A stretch of DNA of 33,611 bases from Acidobacteriota bacterium (lineage in GTDB: Bacteria > Acidobacteriota > Terriglobia > Acidiferrales > UBA7541), in contig QHYS01000229.1 in assembly GCA_003223325.1 (NCBI GenBank), positions 1-33,611 of the forward strand. The letters are read 5' to 3'. The notes under the pieces were generated by a model that saw only the letters and a program-made list of their open reading frames with translations, did not search any database and was not told where the DNA came from. Below are positions 9,542 through 17,812 of this stretch, piece by piece. A program made the translations under genes and the position numbers. Position 1 is the first letter of the stretch, and each line of letters opens with the position of its first letter.

Positions 9542-10274
9542 TGATGTTGATTCTCCAGTGCAACTCTAGCCAGCCCGTCGGCAGAGAGTCACATCGCGGA
9601 CTTTGTAGCACACTCCCGCCTGGCCCAGAAGTTCTAAAATCGTCTCTAGGGCGTCGCCGATCAGGAATACAAGGTGGCGATGACGCGCTTCCTCAAGGAT
9701 ATCTTGGCGCACTGAGCGCCGACTTCCGGTTTGTGTCAGAGAAAGTCGAACCAACATGCCCCGTTTCCGGTCACGCTTCCTTCAGATCGCGGAGCCGCGA
9801 CAAGGTGTTGAAGGCTGTGCGCAAAGCGATAGTCTGGTTGGAAACTGGCAAGCTGTAAGGGAAACTGTGGACCTCCATGGATGATGTGATTCGAGTGCGG
9901 CATGGATTGCTTTCCATTCACCCACAGCTCAGCGATCTGCCCTCCCGTTAAGGCATTTATATACCGGCAATCAGAAGGTTCTTCTTAGGGCTGTAGGCCA
10001 ACTCCCGTAAGTCCCTCCTCCTAAGAAAGTGGCCGCTAAGTGATTCATTCTTCAAGCGGCCGATCACCTAACTTTCTTCCATCCCTGTCTAGGCAAAGCC
10101 TAATCAATTGCTTCTCGGAATGCGGCTCCCTGCCCCACCTACATACCGAGGATCCCGACGCAGTAAGTGCTTGTCGCCATGGGACTCTTTCCTGGTCGGT
10201 CAAGCCGGTTCTTTGGGGGCCGACACGGATCGCGTTGACACGGTCGTACAAACCGAGCGCATAGTTTGCTGCAG
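9542..10274. other. Long intergenic region
   Basis: About 730 bp without a supported gene lies between two same-strand hydrolases. A + strand string at about 9650-9713 reads ADQEYKVAMTRFLKDILAH before a stop. It looks protein-like and might be the tail of a lost gene, but the frame upstream is stop-ridden. A weak inverted repeat TTCTTAGG/CCTAAGAA occurs at 9982-10027. Nothing else is recognisable. Confidence 0.4.
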
Positions 10275-11222
10275 CTACACCAATGTGTTGCTGAGCGTCC
10301 CAACCTGCTCGACCCACACGCGCACCACATCGCCCGACTTGAGGAACTCTCTCCTCGCCAGGCCTACGCCCGCCGGCGTTCCCGTAAGAATCACATCCCC
10401 CGGATGAAGTGTGAGCCGCGTGGAGAGTTGGGCGATCTGCTCAGCGAGAGAGAAGATCATTTTGCTTGTATGAGAGTCCTGCTTGAGCACATCGTTCACC
10501 CAAAGTTTGATACCCAGGTGCTGCGGGTCGGGGATTTGTTTCGCGGGAACGATCCAGGGACCCACCGGACAAGCGCCATCGAAACTTTTCTGACTAATCC
10601 AGTCGTACCTGAACGGCGATGTTTCCGGGACGTTCGGCCTCACCGTGAAATCGCGCGCAGAGAGATCATTGGCGACTGTGTAGCCGGCAACATAGTCAAA
10701 CGCGCTTTCCACCGGAACATTCTTTGCGGCGCGGCCGATGAATGCGGCCAGTTCCGCTTCCCAATCAAGCATTTTTGTGCGCGCAGGCAGCGGAATGCGG
10801 GCGTCCGTGTGCACAACCGTGCGAGAAGCCTTGATAAAGTGCCAAGGTGTAAGCCCAGCTTTACGGGGATCGGGCTCTGGTTGCAGACTGAAAACCCGGG
10901 CCATCTCACTCATGTGATCGGAATAATTGGCGCCCGCGCAGAAGATAGTTGGGGGGTAAAGAACCGGCGCGAGCAGCCGGACTTTTGCGAGGGGAGAGCC
11001 TGGCGTGGCACCGCTTCCCTTCTTTGCAACGGCCGCCTCAATCAGCGCCTCCGCTTTCGCCCACTCATCCAGCACGCCAAGCATCGTGGCATATGACGGT
11101 TTGCCGCTGAGTTCAGCCAAATCGAAAACAGCGTCATGGAACGCGACGCCGGCGCGGGGGCCCTGCGCCGTTTCGTAAGTCACGAGCTTGTAGTGCGTGG
11201 TGTTCCGCTCACTCTCCGCCAT
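10275..11222 (-). CDS. Fumarylacetoacetate hydrolase-family protein
   Basis: This 315-residue protein of the FAH superfamily contains metal-dependent hydrolases, isomerases and decarboxylases that act on ring-cleavage products. Metal ligands are visible as E155 and E157 in DWEAELAAFIG and D186 in VANDLSARDF. The C-terminal GTPAGVG (281-287) is typical. The longer upstream reading is rejected: the ATG at 11222 has GAGGATT at proper spacing and starts the family's normal N-terminus, 61 bp after the dioxygenase gene. It is third in a - strand operon with an extradiol dioxygenase and a dehydrogenase. A role in meta-cleavage product breakdown, as hydroxymuconic-type hydrolase or isomerase, is the best inference. 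Confidence 0.9.
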   Translation of the reverse strand: MAESERNTTHYKLVTYETAQGPRAGVAFHDAVFDLAELSGKPSYATMLGVLDEWAKAEALIEAAVAKKGSGATPGSPLAKVRLLAPVLYPPTIFCAGANYSDHMSEMARVFSLQPEPDPRKAGLTPWHFIKASRTVVHTDARIPLPARTKMLDWEAELAAFIGRAAKNVPVESAFDYVAGYTVANDLSARDFTVRPNVPETSPFRYDWISQKSFDGACPVGPWIVPAKQIPDPQHLGIKLWVNDVLKQDSHTSKMIFSLAEQIAQLSTRLTLHPGDVILTGTPAGVGLARREFLKSGDVVRVWVEQVGTLSNTLV

Positions 11223-11283
11223 TTTCAATCCTCGTCGACCGTTTGTCTGCCCTGTTTCTCGAGCCGCTGGAAGACGCGGAGAC

Positions 11284-12168
11284 TTACTTGAACATCTCGT
11301 CAGTCGGCATAATGCCCCACAGATTGGAGGCCATCGGGTCCTTGGCCCACACTTTAGGACGCTGCGGATGATCGCGATGCCACGGCCGCGGCTCGAAATA
11401 GCCGAGCTCCTCGTCCATCCGGTCAAGCTCGGCGAAGAGCTCAGTGATCAAACCGGCCGGACTGCGATGGTAGGTGAATAGGTTGTGGCCGATACCGTGC
11501 CGGCCGGGTCCCCAAAGGAGCTTGTAGCCGTTGAAGCTGAGGAAATCGCACGCGGTCTGGATGTGGCTCCAGTCGCGCAATTCGAACGCGGTGTGGAAGT
11601 GACGGTTCGAACCAGTCTCCACCAGATTGATCGTGTGATGGTCCGGTCCGCAGCGCAGGAACGAGAAGAAATCGCCCATCCAGTCAGATTCGCGGAAGCC
11701 GAGAACGTCGCAGTAGAATTTTGTCGTGTGCTTGACGTCGGTGACATGGAACGCGACGTGGCCGAGCTTCTGCGGCACGATGCCCTTACCCTGAAATTTA
11801 TGGTGCGAGAAGTTGGCGCGCTTGAATACCTCTATCACCGTGCCCTTCGGGTCCTCGAAGGTCAGCACCTCCGAGATCGACGGCTCAGGATCCTCTTTGC
11901 GATGTGTCTTGATGCCGTGGCCCTGCACCTGCTTCTCGAATGCGTCGAGATCATCGCCCTCGCCGATTTGGAAGCCGACGCGCACGCACTGCGCCTGTGA
12001 GCCTTTGCGCAAGACGACGGAGTGATGATCGACTGCGTTGGCGAGAAACGTGGCGTCCTTTTCCTTGCCAACCAGCGTCATGCCGAGGATGTTGGTGTAA
12101 TAGTCGATCTGTTGTTCGACGTCCGGCACTTCATAGCTGGCGTGGGCGATCTTGCGCACACGGATCAT
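11284..12168 (-). CDS. Type I extradiol dioxygenase (VOC family)
   Basis: This 294-residue, two-domain vicinal-oxygen-chelate protein is typical of Fe(II) or Mn(II) catechol 2,3-dioxygenases. The C-terminal domain keeps the facial triad: H137 in KLGHVAFHV, H192 in HFHTAFELRDW and E243 in LITELFAEL. A His-rich loop (GRHGIGHNLFTYH, about 222-234) is where second-sphere catalytic His/Tyr residues lie. The N-terminal half, with pseudo-repeat SYEVPDVEQQIDYY, lacks the full ligand set, as is usual. AAAGGAGGG precedes the ATG. It is the middle gene of a three-gene - strand operon, 38 bp after the dehydrogenase. It probably cleaves a catechol-type ring. The exact substrate is unknown. Confidence 0.9.
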   Translation of the reverse strand: MIRVRKIAHASYEVPDVEQQIDYYTNILGMTLVGKEKDATFLANAVDHHSVVLRKGSQAQCVRVGFQIGEGDDLDAFEKQVQGHGIKTHRKEDPEPSISEVLTFEDPKGTVIEVFKRANFSHHKFQGKGIVPQKLGHVAFHVTDVKHTTKFYCDVLGFRESDWMGDFFSFLRCGPDHHTINLVETGSNRHFHTAFELRDWSHIQTACDFLSFNGYKLLWGPGRHGIGHNLFTYHRSPAGLITELFAELDRMDEELGYFEPRPWHRDHPQRPKVWAKDPMASNLWGIMPTDEMFK

Positions 12169-12206
12169 GCGGACCCTCCTTTAGGTATTGTTCTTCGAGC
12201 CTTCAT

Positions 12207-13085
12207 TCACGTTTTCGAACGCCGCAAAGAACTGATAACGTCGACCATCTTGGCACCGTCGAACTCGCCGAAACCCATCGCTATGAAGCGCTCGTAAAGC
12301 GCTGTGGCGCAATCGAGCATCGGCGTGGCCACGCCGATGCTGTCGGCGAAATCCGCGATCATGCCGAAATAGTGCTGCAACCCGGGCACGGTACCCTGCG
12401 CCGGCAGAAAGCGCCGTTCCGCCATCCACGGCGCGCGGATGCCAAATTGGGTCGAGCCGCCGCTGCCGGCGGCGATCGCCTTGATCATCAGCGGCACGTC
12501 GACGCCGGCTTTGAGCCCGAGCGCCATGGCCTCCGCGGTCGCCGCGATATGGATCGCAACCAAAAGATTATTGATCAGCTTGACGCGGCTCGCAGCGCCG
12601 AACTCGCCGAAATAGAGGCACGAATCGGCAAAGCTCGCGACCACGCCTTCGAGCTTCTTGCATGCTGCGGCGTCCCCGGCGAGATAGATCACGCCCTTCT
12701 TCGCCGACACCATGCCCGGCGTGCCGGAGACTTCGCCGTCGATGAAAGTAGCGCCCTTCTGCGCTAGCGGCGCGATCTGGCGTTGCTTATCAGGCACCGG
12801 GTGCGAACCGAGCTCGACCACGATCTGCCCCGGCCGGGCGGTGTGGACGAGACCTCGCGGACCCTGCAGCGCGTCATCGAGCGCCTCCGTCGACGGCAGA
12901 CACGAAAATACGATGTCGGCTTGCGCGCCGACATCGGCCGACGATCGCGCCGGCACGCCGCCGATTTTTTTGAATTCGGCGAGCGAGCTGCGGCGATAGC
13001 CGACGACGCGCCAGCCGCTCTTGATGAGGTTCTCCGCGATCGGCATGCCAATCTTACCGACCCCTATAAAACCGATGGTCTCCAT
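12207..13085 (-). CDS. 3-hydroxyisobutyrate dehydrogenase-family NAD(P) oxidoreductase
   Basis: This 292-residue beta-hydroxyacid dehydrogenase has a Rossmann motif GVGKIG at 8-13, the substrate-binding segment DGEVSGTPGMVSAKKG at 117-132, the catalytic Lys K169 with N173 in RVKLINN, and the all-helical C-terminal domain. R31-R32 after the second strand suggests NADP preference, which is inference. GAGAGG lies just before the start. It leads an operon with an extradiol dioxygenase and an FAH-family enzyme, so it may oxidise a hydroxyacid or aldehyde intermediate rather than 3-hydroxyisobutyrate itself. This gene is visibly richer in G+C at third positions than the pilin and remnant genes downstream, which may indicate transfer. 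Confidence 0.9.
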   Translation of the reverse strand: METIGFIGVGKIGMPIAENLIKSGWRVVGYRRSSLAEFKKIGGVPARSSADVGAQADIVFSCLPSTEALDDALQGPRGLVHTARPGQIVVELGSHPVPDKQRQIAPLAQKGATFIDGEVSGTPGMVSAKKGVIYLAGDAAACKKLEGVVASFADSCLYFGEFGAASRVKLINNLLVAIHIAATAEAMALGLKAGVDVPLMIKAIAAGSGGSTQFGIRAPWMAERRFLPAQGTVPGLQHYFGMIADFADSIGVATPMLDCATALYERFIAMGFGEFDGAKMVDVISSLRRSKT

Positions 13086-13122
13086 TGCCGCCTCTCACGC
13101 CTTAATCACGCTAACACGCCTC

Positions 13123-13416
13123 CTAAGTCCTTCTGATAAATCTCGTCAATGTATAGCCTAAACGTTCCAAGCGATGAACTAGATTTTGCGTGAGGTAGTG
13201 TTTATTGAGCTCGTCCAGGTAGAGATCTCCAAGTTCGTTGGAGCACACCTGGCGGGAAAACATGTGATAGATGGCGACTAGGATTTGTGTGGGCCACCGC
13301 CACCACGGCCCGCTTGTACCCACGCCGAGCTTTGAGACGGAAGAATTTGTCTCGCAGGTAAGTGCCCATAGCTCGGGCTGCTGCGTTGGTTGGCCTCCAC
13401 CAGGGCGGCAGCCCGA
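13123..13416 (-). pseudogene. IS110-family transposase, C-terminal fragment
   Basis: Three frames read in turn on the - strand give RAAALVEA, then AAARAMGTYLRDKFFRLKAR and RRGYKRAVVAVAHT, then ILVAIYHMFSRQV and HRLERLGYTLT before the stop. In that order they match the end of the IS110 transposase (the Tnp_20-type domain with its conserved Ser region, then the tail). At least two single-base shifts separate the parts, and nothing upstream is left of the DEDD domain. It is a dead fragment. It may belong with the N-terminal IS110 fragment at 19219-19407, which has the same orientation. Confidence 0.65.
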
Positions 13417-13519
13417 CGAAGGTCTCCCCTGTCTCTGACCTATCCTTTCGATCAGTAGATTTGCTTTCAAAGGAGGCCGTAAATTTGGCCTCTCAGGCGG
13501 CTTCCTTTGTAGTTGCTTT

Positions 13520-13996
13520 ATGATGATGCACTACAAACAAAAGGGCTTCTCGTTAATTGAGCTGTTGATTGTGGTGGCAGTCATTTTAATTATCGCCACC
13601 ATCGCCATTCCCAACTTCTTGCGGTCGAAGGTCGCCCCAATCAGGCTTCTGCGGTGGGCTCGCTGCGTACGTTGAACACAGCGTGCTTCGCCTATTCCAT
13701 CAGCTATGGCCAATTTCCGGCGGCGCTCAACAATCTGCGCCCCATTGGTTCTAGCGGGAACGCCAGCTCCACGTCGGCAGACTTGGTTGACTCTGTGCTA
13801 TCCTCATGGCAGCAAGAGCGGCTACACGTTTGTGTATACGGCTGGCACGAGCAACCAGTCGTATAGCATAACGGCTACACCCGTTATCACCTCGAGCGGT
13901 CAGAACAGGTATTACACGGATCAGTCCGGCGTGATCCGCGTGGACACCTCTGGTGCGAGCGCAAGTTCCGCCAGCACCCCAATCGGCAACACGTAG
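13520..13996 (+). pseudogene. pilA: Type IV pilin PilA, two compensating frameshifts
   Basis: The class III leader and N-terminal helix are clear: K-G-FSLIELLIVVAVILII with the prepilin cleavage G/F and the mature E5. The frame then leaves, and NQASAVGSLRTLNTACFAY and YGQFPAALNNLRP follow one frame over. The tail SGYTFVYTAG, YYTDQSGVIRVD and STPIGNT returns to the first frame. Inserting one base after 13636 gives KVAANQASAVGS. Deleting the A at 13806 gives VLSSGSKSGYTF. The repaired pilin would be about 158 residues, typical of acidobacterial PilA. As written the protein stops at 13673-13675. Three ATG codons occur in a row at the start. A GGAGG lies well upstream inside a small inverted repeat (GAGGCC/GGCCTC). 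Confidence 0.85.
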
Positions 13997-14049
13997 AGCC
14001 TACAGGGACAAGAATGCCCACCCGGGATGCGGAGACAGCCTCGGTTGGG

Positions 14050-14886
14050 TTACTTGTTCGGCTTTGCTGGTTTGGTCTCTTGCTTGGATGGCTTCGGGGA
14101 ATTGTACGCGCCGCTCTTGTTAATGAATTCCTCATTGTAATCGGCATTGTCCGCGCATATAAATTCCTCAATGTTCCAGGTGGGACGCAGCCTGAAGTTT
14201 CGATAACCCGACCAAATCTTCGTATACGTTTTGGGGTCGTCGATCGTAATGTTGATTTCCAAGGCGTCAGACCTAGGGCGCCGAATGCGTTCGATTACGT
14301 GCAACTGGTCAGAATGTGGAAGACCTCCGCGGTCGATCCAGGTCTTGTCGTTGAAACCGATGGTGTCGATGACGAGCGTGTCTCCCTCGTACCGACCAAT
14401 GGAGTGCCCCATCCAGGTAAGATCTGGATCCTTAGGGTGCTGGCGCCCATCGGTGAAGATTTGGCGCATATTGTGATCGAACTCGAACAGTTGAATCACC
14501 CGCCCAGGGGTCTCGACGATCTCGAATAGAAAGGGTTGAATATAGATACGTGGCACCCCGGGTGGGAGACACCCGACATCCTTACCTGTAGTCGGATTCA
14601 CGTAGTCGGTGGAATCGTCGACAGCCCTGGGCCCGTAGGAAGGCTTCGCGGAAAGGTATCGCCGCTTCCCCCAAGGAGTCATCGGAGGAATACTCGGACT
14701 GAAGGAATAAGTGGCCCACGGAAGGCCGGGCATGTTGGCCTCCCAAACTCCAGACAAGTCCAGTGGCGGGGTTCCTGCTGGATGCGTTGCTGCCCCCGAC
14801 TGCCCAGCCGTCTGAACATACAGAACGGAAGAGAGCACGAGAACCGTCGCCAGCGCCGGAATCGAAACCGCGAAGCGATTGCGCAT
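14050..14886 (-). CDS. Secreted acidobacterial LSGVW-family protein
   Basis: This 278-residue secreted protein has a signal peptide at about 1-30 (ALATVLVLSSVLYVQTAG). Conserved family landmarks follow in order: LDLSGVWEA at 43-51, GCLPPGVPR, the IQPFLFEIVETPGRVIQLFE segment, QIFTDGRQHPKDPDLTWMG, then YEGDTLVIDTIGFNDKTW, LPHSDQLHVIERI and a Thr/Asp-rich end with a Lys-rich tail. The family is abundant in Acidobacteriota and has no established function to my knowledge. GGAGGAATTTTGA precedes the ATG. It lies 176 bp after a DUF6152 gene on the same strand, a pairing often seen. A paralogue lies at 19696-20616, so the function may be duplicated. Confidence 0.85.
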   Translation of the reverse strand: MRNRFAVSIPALATVLVLSSVLYVQTAGQSGAATHPAGTPPLDLSGVWEANMPGLPWATYSFSPSIPPMTPWGKRRYLSAKPSYGPRAVDDSTDYVNPTTGKDVGCLPPGVPRIYIQPFLFEIVETPGRVIQLFEFDHNMRQIFTDGRQHPKDPDLTWMGHSIGRYEGDTLVIDTIGFNDKTWIDRGGLPHSDQLHVIERIRRPRSDALEINITIDDPKTYTKIWSGYRNFRLRPTWNIEEFICADNADYNEEFINKSGAYNSPKPSKQETKPAKPNK

Positions 14887-15062
14887 TCAAAATTCCTCCG
14901 GTGGTTCGGATCTCAGTTTTCGACCGAGCGCGGGAGCCTGCTGCGAAGCCATCAACGAATCAAGTTCTGGCTGCGAACGACGCGCCATCAGTCCTACGGT
15001 CGCGAAGTCGAACCGCAACACAATCGAGTCGCTCCCCGCGAGCTCAGCCCCCTCTTGGCGTG

Positions 15063-15470
15063 TTAGAAGTAGTATCCCAGCAGTACTTTCCCTCGCGAGT
15101 CGGTAACCGAACATTCTTGGCATTGAAGTTCCAGCGTATACGCGCCGTTCTTGGCACGATGACCGGTGACAATGACCTGGTCTCCTACCTTGAGTGAATT
15201 CTTGTTATAGCCGCCTCGGCTTAGATGGTTATTACTACTCGACTCGGCTATCCAATGCTCGACGTCGCCCTTGTCGCCGATGGTATCGACATAAATCAGT
15301 ATGTGAGGATTGATAAACTCGAATTTCGTTATAGTCCCCTTCACGACAGTCGACTTGCCCATATCAAACGCCGTCGTGCCGTGATGTGCGGACAGAGAGT
15401 TCGAGATCATAACAAAACCAAGAGCGGTAACCAGGAGAGGCAACAGTTTATTTTTCAAGAGACACGCCAT
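15063..15470 (-). CDS. DUF6152 family secreted protein
   Basis: This 135-residue protein has a signal peptide ending near SLSAHHG, followed by a small OB-like beta domain: VVKGTITKFEFINPHILIY, GDVEHWIAES, GYNKNSLKVGDQVIVTGHRA and KNGAYTLE. The order 'HH, KGT.TK.E..NPH, W, LK.GD.V.V.G.RAK.G' is that of DUF6152. It probably acts outside the cytoplasm, perhaps as a carrier or binding module. Its role is unknown. It is the upstream partner of the LSGVW-family gene on the same strand. Confidence 0.88.
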   Translation of the reverse strand: MACLLKNKLLPLLVTALGFVMISNSLSAHHGTTAFDMGKSTVVKGTITKFEFINPHILIYVDTIGDKGDVEHWIAESSSNNHLSRGGYNKNSLKVGDQVIVTGHRAKNGAYTLELQCQECSVTDSRGKVLLGYYF

Positions 15471-15766
15471 TTTGCGCGGATCATCCCACCGCTATCTGCA
15501 ATTTGTCAACGCTTCGAGCCCCTCCCGCCCTCCCCGAAAAGTAAGAGCGATGAGGCGATCGCCGTTCTCGCCTGGCCGAACGTAGCCAGTTTGCGAGAAT
15601 GCCGTTTCTCAGCAGCTGGGAAAGGTCGCACCCAACCGCGGGCTAGCCTCGGGTATGGGCTGAACCGGCTATGCTCTCTTTTTGGAACGGGAAGGCCGCT
15701 GTGGAGCTTGCTTCGCCGCCGCGGATGCAGAGATCTTCGGTATCCGTGTTCGAGACGGTGGAGACC
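15471..15766. other. Intergenic region, nothing recognised
   Basis: About 295 bp lies between the DUF6152 gene start and the broken ferritin-like gene. No domain, repeat or RNA feature was recognised on either strand. Confidence 0.4.
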
Positions 15767-16705
15767 TTAGATTTCGCGTTCCGCCTCGTCAGCTTCGTGT
15801 GCCAGATCCTTCAAAAACTCAAAGAACTGCGGTGGCTGGCCATCAAAAAGGCCATCTGCCGTGAGGGCATTGCCTGCGCCCATGGCCGCGCCCACGGTGT
15901 TTGTTGTTCGGATGATCGAGCACGGAGGGAATCTAGTATTGCTCAGGAAAAACGTCGGCTCGGGCATGACCAGGTTCGTTTGCAGCAAGTCATCGCCGAC
16001 ATTGATTTCTGGGAATACCAGACCGGGCTGGCTAAGGTCAGTGAGGGGCCGAACGTAGTTGCCGGCCTTGTCATGCCAGATCTGGAAGTGGGCCGTCTCC
16101 GTAGGGCCGATGCTGAGCAGGATGCGCAGCACTTCGAGACTGGTCACGCGTTGCGCCAGCGACGGATAGAGGCTGCTGCCGCCCTGCTCGATGAAGGCGA
16201 AATGAAAACCGGCAGTGTTGGCGACGGCCTGAGCGTGGGTATCAACCGAGGTGACAGTGCTGCCGATCATCAGCTCACCGTTGTTTCGCGGGATGGCCGT
16301 GAATTTGCCGGCGAATAGAGCAGGAATAGCCTGCTTGAAGTTGGTATCGCCCAAGTCAGGATTCCTTTTGTCGTCGCGGTAGCGGCTCCAAAAGCTGGTG
16401 TCCACGCTGAGCGTCATGAGATTGGTGAGACGTTTTCTCGAAGCGATCCCCGGTATATCCGTGACCTGCGTGCCCTGGAGCGTGCGAAAGCCACCGAGGT
16501 CCACCTGCTTCGCTCCGCGAGATTTCAGATAGGCGTTGAGAAACGGCTCGTGGGTAAACTCATCCTCGGTGTTGTCGGCAATGGTACTGCGGCATGTCGC
16601 CGTCGAGTTGAATCAGGCCGGTCTCGTAAGCGGAGTCCGGTGCGTCGATTCCTGCTAGTTCGGTGTATTGTTGATTTGTTCCTTGATTTCAGCCCATTCG
16701 AGCGC
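15767..16705 (-). pseudogene. Ferritin-like domain protein, truncated and frameshifted
   Basis: The main frame starts at about 16585 with IADNTEDEFTHEPFLNAYL, then LTNLMTLSVDTSFWSRYR, FHFAFIEQGGSSLYPS, EVLRILLSIGPTETAHFQIW and ends FLKDLAHEADEAE. This order fits ferritin-like proteins common in Acidobacteria, with Glu/His-rich helices (NTEDEFTHE, TETAHF). The preceding part, YTELAGIDAPDSAYETGLIQ and LDGDMPQY, is one frame over. Inserting one base at about 16584 joins PQY to TIADNTEDE. A further shift near 16675 separates ALEWAEIKEQIN. The N-terminal signal and first helix are missing. Only 15767-16504 could be expressed, from a GTG, and would lack the first helices. Metal binding is therefore doubtful. 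Confidence 0.65.
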
Positions 16706-16731
16706 CTATCGTATACGCCGCGAGGCGCCTC

Positions 16732-17244
16732 ATGTCAGCTCATCGGGGAATTGCCACCGTTGCGAGCGCTCTGATGGTTTCTTTCCTTGTCCTTAGCGCG
16801 ATGGAACCGGAGTTTTTTCTTCTGCACTTTTACGAGTCGCTGATATATCTAGCGATTGTTCTGATGCTGTTTTATTTTGAAGATAAATGGGCCTACATGA
16901 TCGGCATAGTGGCTCCTGCCGCGTGGCTGATCCTCGCCTATGGCGTAGGGTTGTTGGGCGGAGCAATGCGCCAGGTTTCCAAGCTGATGCGGGCGCAACG
17001 GCCGACTAACGAAGTAAGCGTGATGGTTGTCATACTGACTATACTGTCTGTGTTACTGATCTCCTTCTGTGCTTATCGCTGGAAACGGCAATATGCCGGC
17101 CTTGGCAGGGGGCGGACTACATTTCTGGTGAGCCTGGCCATTGTCATTGCGTACAATGCGATTCTTGTGGTGTGGTTCTGGCGAACGATCCCGCAGGCGA
17201 TTTCCACCGGTAACTTAATAAGCCGGCTTATGCAAGGTAGGTAA
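16732..17244 (+). CDS. Small integral membrane protein, unknown function
   Basis: This 170-residue protein has four to five predicted membrane helices at about 7-24, 32-48, 54-76, 96-114 and 129-152 (VSLAIVIAYNAILVVWFW). Positive loops are Arg/Lys-rich and the tail is basic. I recognise no catalytic motif. GAGG lies about 8 nt before the ATG. It starts about 27 bp from the degraded 5' end of the divergent ferritin-like remnant, so its promoter may have been that gene's N-terminal region. It is probably real because of clean helix pattern and length. Confidence 0.7.
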   Translation: MSAHRGIATVASALMVSFLVLSAMEPEFFLLHFYESLIYLAIVLMLFYFEDKWAYMIGIVAPAAWLILAYGVGLLGGAMRQVSKLMRAQRPTNEVSVMVVILTILSVLLISFCAYRWKRQYAGLGRGRTTFLVSLAIVIAYNAILVVWFWRTIPQAISTGNLISRLMQGR

Positions 17245-17341
17245 GACCACACCAATCTTTCGGGGCTTCCTGCTACAACAGCATGCAGGAATCCAATTAC
17301 GCAAACGAGACCCGGTAGTTCCGGAGGTCACAGCCATCACC

Positions 17342-17488
17342 ATGACGAGATTCAACACAGAACATGGTCGCCCGGACGAAGCGGAGTTCCTCATCGTTCC
17401 ACTTTTCGACATGATCGCGTTCGCGACCCCCTTAGGACTTGTGTTGTATTGGCGCAAGAAACCGGAGTTCCATCGCCGCCTGATGTGA
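17342..17488 (+). pseudogene. Truncated membrane protein remnant
   Basis: From an ATG at 17342 the frame reads MTRFNTEHGRPDEAEFLI and ends LYWRKKPEFHRRLM before a TGA. This is the middle of a four-helix membrane family with a conserved R-PE-HRRLM loop. In-frame codons upstream (VPEVTAIT) suggest a lost N-terminus, and the last helices are missing after the stop. It is a remnant too short to function. Confidence 0.45.
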
Positions 17489-17812
17489 CGCTGTCTGCAA
17501 CTTCTGAAACCAACTGGGGAGTTATCCGGCTTATCGCCAATCTCCCTTTCTGTCGTCGCTTCTTGCGTCCGCCTTCAACGGTGGCCCCTTCCCTCGAGAC
17601 TCGTCCAACCCTTTTCGCGTTCCAGTTCTCTAATCACTCAGAGGGACGCCCCCCATCCAGCAGCTCGACTCTTGGAAACCGGCGGCTTCGATCTTCAGGA
17701 CGTCACTTGACCGAAGGGCTGGTGCTTCTGGTCCTTCCCAGCGGCAATTGGGGGTGGAAGGCGCAATCACACAGGCCAATGGACCTGCTTGGCGCCGAAC
17801 GAGCGGTGAAGT
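17489..17812. other. Intergenic region upstream of Cap15-like gene
   Basis: About 320 bp without a supported gene. It may contain the decayed tail of the preceding membrane gene and the promoter of the Cap15-like gene. I found no clear -35/-10 pair or palindrome. Confidence 0.4.
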
